From Parascedosporium putredinis (Eukaryota > Ascomycota > Sordariomycetes > Microascales > Microascaceae), in NCBI GenBank assembly GCA_949357655.1, contig CASHTG010000001.1:4154001-4218000 (forward strand): a stretch of DNA of 64,000 bases, in the 5' to 3' direction. Both the position numbers and the translations under genes were made by a program. Of the stretch, positions 61,286 to 64,000 are shown piece by piece (position 1 is the stretch's first letter; each line of letters begins with the position of its first letter). Under the pieces are notes generated by a model, which did no database searches, was not told the DNA's origin, and saw only the letters and a list, made by a program, of their open reading frames with translations.

Positions 61286-62341
61286 CCTCCAGTGTAGACA
61301 GGTCCGGAGCTACCCGTAGCACAGGCATATTGATCGATTCTCCACCACAGGCGGGAAAACTTCCCCTTCCCCCATTCTAATGTTTTCGCATCTTGACCAC
61401 TCACCTCGCCGTTCAAAGTTGGGGCTCTGGCCAGGCACGACCTGCGATCGAGGGGTTTTGGGGCTGGTTTGAGTGGCAATCCCCAAAGAGACCTCCCCAC
61501 CCGAGGCGAGGCCGGCGAGCCTACACTAGTGCGCCAGGACAGTCCCAACGAAGGTTTCGTGTGCTTCTCCACTGACATGTGCACCAGTACCGCGTGGCGT
61601 GCAATACAACCCGACTGCCTGAACCCAAGGGGACCCGCCCCAGTTCCACCCCTTGTGCCATCTGGGTTCCATCTTCTTTTCCCCCACCCTCCCATTTTTG
61701 CAATATCAGAATGCCAATTGATGGACGTATCCACCCAACACACTCTCTCCCGCGCACACATACAAGTACACTGCACACATACATCGGCTACTACACCTTT
61801 TTCCCTAAGCATTTGAGAGACATCGCCTTGCGCGCCTGTCCAAGCAAGCAAGCCGTCGTCGGAACGAAGCGGCCTCCCCCACCCTCCTCCCTCTCCCTGT
61901 CCTCCTCGTCCCTCTCGTTCGTAAATTCGGAATCCGCTAGACCTCACGTCGGTTTCCGGCGGTCTGTACGATTTCAGCCAGAAAACCACGCAGCTAGAAA
62001 GCGGGCCCCCTCTAGCCGCGTTCGCAGCACCCTTCTTCTTTTTTTTTTTCCCGGGGAGGGCCTCTCCGCCCTAGTGCCCGAAAGTCAAGCGCATCTTCGG
62101 AGAGAGCGAGCAGGCACATGCCCAATATGAGGCACGGAATATCCTCGACTAATTGCTGTTTGTCTGAACAGTCCAAGATGAAAGTCGACTACGCTGCTCC
62201 GTTGCCGGCCTCTTAGGGCCAAAACTAAAATTCTAGTCTCCGGCGATGCAGACCGCCATCGCTTCCCTCCCGTAGCATCAACAAATAAACTGAGGTACAG
62301 AAAAAAATTAAAAGACGAGGGTCGGGATTCTCAGGAATGGC

Positions 62342-62569
62342 ATGTATCCAAGGCTGTCGGGAGATCTCGAGGCTGAGGGACGGCAGCCGTCTTCAAGAGC
62401 CGGTCACGGCTCCTTTAGCATGGGTGAACAAGCGTATTATGAGGATCGGTGCTTTGTTCCACAATACTACGCCGAGAGCAACCCGATCCCCTCATACTCG
62501 ATGATGAGCTTACACGAGAGAGAAGATTTTCGCCGCATCCGCTCGAGGCTGTTTTCGACCTTTGAGTGA
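62342..62569 (+). CDS. Small open frame, 75 codons
   Basis: Starts Met-Tyr-Pro-Arg-Leu and ends Leu-Phe-Ser-Thr-Phe-Glu before TGA. The second half (YYEDRCFVPQYYAESN, SYSMMSLHEREDFRRIR) reads like a real polar, charged protein end. There is no homologue I recognise and no nearby partner exon. It could be the last exon of a longer gene or chance. Confidence 0.25.
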   Translation: MYPRLSGDLEAEGRQPSSRAGHGSFSMGEQAYYEDRCFVPQYYAESNPIPSYSMMSLHEREDFRRIRSRLFSTFE

Positions 62570-62950
62570 ACCGACCGGTAACTTACATTTATCCACAAGG
62601 TTGGCCACTGGGGGCAGCCCTGTGCTTGGGGGTTCCAGAGCTCGTCTAGAAGCGTTGCGGAGCAGCTATCAGGAAGATGGAAAATATTGAAGGAATATCC
62701 TTTCAAGTCCGTAGTCTTGCAAGCTCGAACCACGGCCAGACGCAGGCTTGGCTTTTCACAAACAACCGCTCCCGCGACGATGTTCGACACCCCTTCTCCC
62801 ACCCCCTCGTCGTCTTTCCCCCACACCACTGACATCACTGGCAGTCTGATGCTTTGGCGCTTACCCCCTTTGTACTGCCCAGGAGCTTGCATATTGTGGG
62901 AGGGAGCAATCCTCCGGGTGGCCCCATGAAGCATATGTAATCAAGCCTTC

Positions 62951-62970
62951 TTTTTTTTTTTTTTTTTTTT
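62951..62970. repeat. T20 homopolymer
   Basis: Run of 20 T residues in the right gene-poor flank, followed by further pyrimidines. Confidence 0.9.
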
Positions 62971-63825
62971 CCTTCCTTGTCTCTTCTTTCTTTTGGGGCG
63001 TTTCCCTTGTCGTTTTGCACTGCTGTACACTTCATGACTATAGCTCGAGACTAGGGATGAGGTCTGCCAACAAGGGCGGGAAATTTCACGCCGAGGGCTC
63101 AACTGTGTCTAGCATAGACAAGCTTCATAAGGTCCACCATGGCTGGGGCTGGGTTCGCAGGGTGTGGCTGATGGGTTGGACATGCACGAGTCATTCACAA
63201 CAGGTCCATCAAACTATCAAACGGGAAATCCTTCTCTCTCGAGTGCCAAGGTTAGAAACGAAGGTTGATGGGCCTCGGGCCTAAATTCTTGTTCCCAGAT
63301 CCCTTGTGCACCATCAACCCAACGGACACTATAGAACAAGAAGGTATGTACCGATGACAAGGACCACCCTGCCCAAAATCACCCGAAGGAAGTGAAGGAG
63401 GTGATCATCGTCGCAGGAAGCAACAACCTTTCCCCTCCCCGAAACCATCGCAACTAGATCCAAATTTAGATTGCAATTGATCTTCTTGCTTCGTTGCGAA
63501 CGCACACCGCTTCCACACCAAACACACAAAGGCTGCCGGGTGGATCGTAACCGAGCAGGGGGTCAAGAGGAGCAAAACCGGCACGATGTCCTTAGTCGGA
63601 AATATCGGACCGTTCTGTTGGCGTCTGCAAACGCACACACTACATCCATGGTTTTGAAAATGAAGAGCAAGGTAGGTCGGGTGTCGGGAGAAACCGGGAT
63701 GCAGGCTGGGCGATATTTCGACGGCACGATACCACATACCCTCTCTGGACAAATGCGGTTTGGGTGGAGGTTGGGTTGGTTAGCCACCCAGATTCAAACC
63801 CCGCCAAACCAGACCACCACCACCC

Positions 63826-63847
63826 AAAAAAAAAAAAAAAAAAAAAA
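63826..63847. repeat. A22 homopolymer
   Basis: Run of 22 A residues close to the right end. No flanking duplication or element that would mark a retroposon tail was seen. Confidence 0.9.
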
Positions 63848-64000
63848 GGAAATGAATTCATGGCGTGGAAGGGTTGATTAGCAAAAGAAGGGTAGAACAC
63901 TTGCGGCATTAGCGCGGTCCCACAGCTCGGGGGAGGGGGAAGCCAGCCATTTTGGGGGAGCGGGCGGAAACCCCAGAGATAACGGAGCGGCCAGTGCATG

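Larger units (their letters stand above)
54712..64000. other. 9.3-kb region with areA promoter and no confident gene
   Basis: The first kilobase is probably areA leader and promoter; it contains three HGATAR words (55341, 55481, 55543). Further on are a (GT)n array (58387-58425), T20 (62951-62970) and A22 (63826-63847). Two open frames are described separately (60860-61285, minus; 62342-62569, plus). The rest shows no domain, tRNA or rRNA. Because missing bases break genes elsewhere, an undetected gene here cannot be excluded. Confidence 0.5.

Noticed and set aside
61282..61989. 235-codon minus-strand frame near the right end
   Set aside because: Gly/Trp/Arg-rich composition unlike a folded protein and no splice or start support.
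63826..63847. A22 run as the tail of a retroposon
   Set aside because: No target-site duplication or recognisable element body next to it.
1..64000. CRISPR arrays, insertion sequences, bacterial operons
   Set aside because: Intron-bearing fungal genes throughout; repeats present are simple microsatellites and homopolymers only.

Overview
This 64-kb window is nuclear DNA of a filamentous ascomycete, most likely a sordariomycete. The support is short introns of about 80-165 nt with GT...AG ends, strong C/G preference at third codon positions, CT-rich promoters, an AreA/NIT2 nitrogen regulator, a Dbf2-type NDR kinase, an eS30 gene with no ubiquitin-like fusion, and two GPI-anchored secreted proteins. 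I find 17 genes: one cut by the left edge, sixteen complete. Gene-poor stretches of 1-9 kb separate them. I see no convincing tRNA, rRNA, transposon, CRISPR array or viral insert.

Layout: acidic C-terminal fragment (1-323, +); OPT oligopeptide transporter (1162-4112, -); glutamate decarboxylase (8710-10649, +); Gly/Ser-rich single-pass membrane protein (11739-12755, +); MFS transporter (14219-15774, +); phosphopantothenate-cysteine ligase (17554-18815, +), convergent with an ER acetyl-CoA transporter (19435-21196, -); CENP-O/Mcm21 kinetochore protein (22811-23875, +); GPI-anchored protein (26668-27375, -); YAE1 (32148-32983, -); monocarboxylate-type MFS transporter (34439-35974, -); WBP11-like splicing factor (37105-38014, -), divergent from the Dbf2 kinase (39255-41407, +); uncharacterised 659-residue protein (42012-44206, -); Cys-rich GPI protein (47430-48323, +); eS30 (49082-49797, +); areA/nit-2 (51613-54711, -); then about 9.3 kb with no confident gene.

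The dominant oddity is that nearly every gene breaks frame. Using protein-family conservation and splice sites I locate about 46 missing bases in 16 of 17 genes. All are net deletions and most lie in short G/C homopolymers. After allowing for them, every complete gene adds up to a whole number of codons, so this looks like uncorrected sequencing or assembly error, not biology. It matters because it hides real termini: YAE1 gains a conserved-looking tail ending Leu-Asp-Trp. Predicted protein lengths below include the inferred bases.

The genes do not form a pathway cluster; they are mostly housekeeping (CoA synthesis, acetyl-CoA transport, Fe-S adaptor, kinetochore, splicing, mitotic exit/septation kinase, ribosome, nitrogen control) mixed with transporters and cell-surface proteins. 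I found no convincing new biological system. The best biological leads are the YAE1 C-terminus, two uncharacterised proteins, a recurring ATGGATC-type motif in intergenic DNA, and a possible coding exon near 61 kb.
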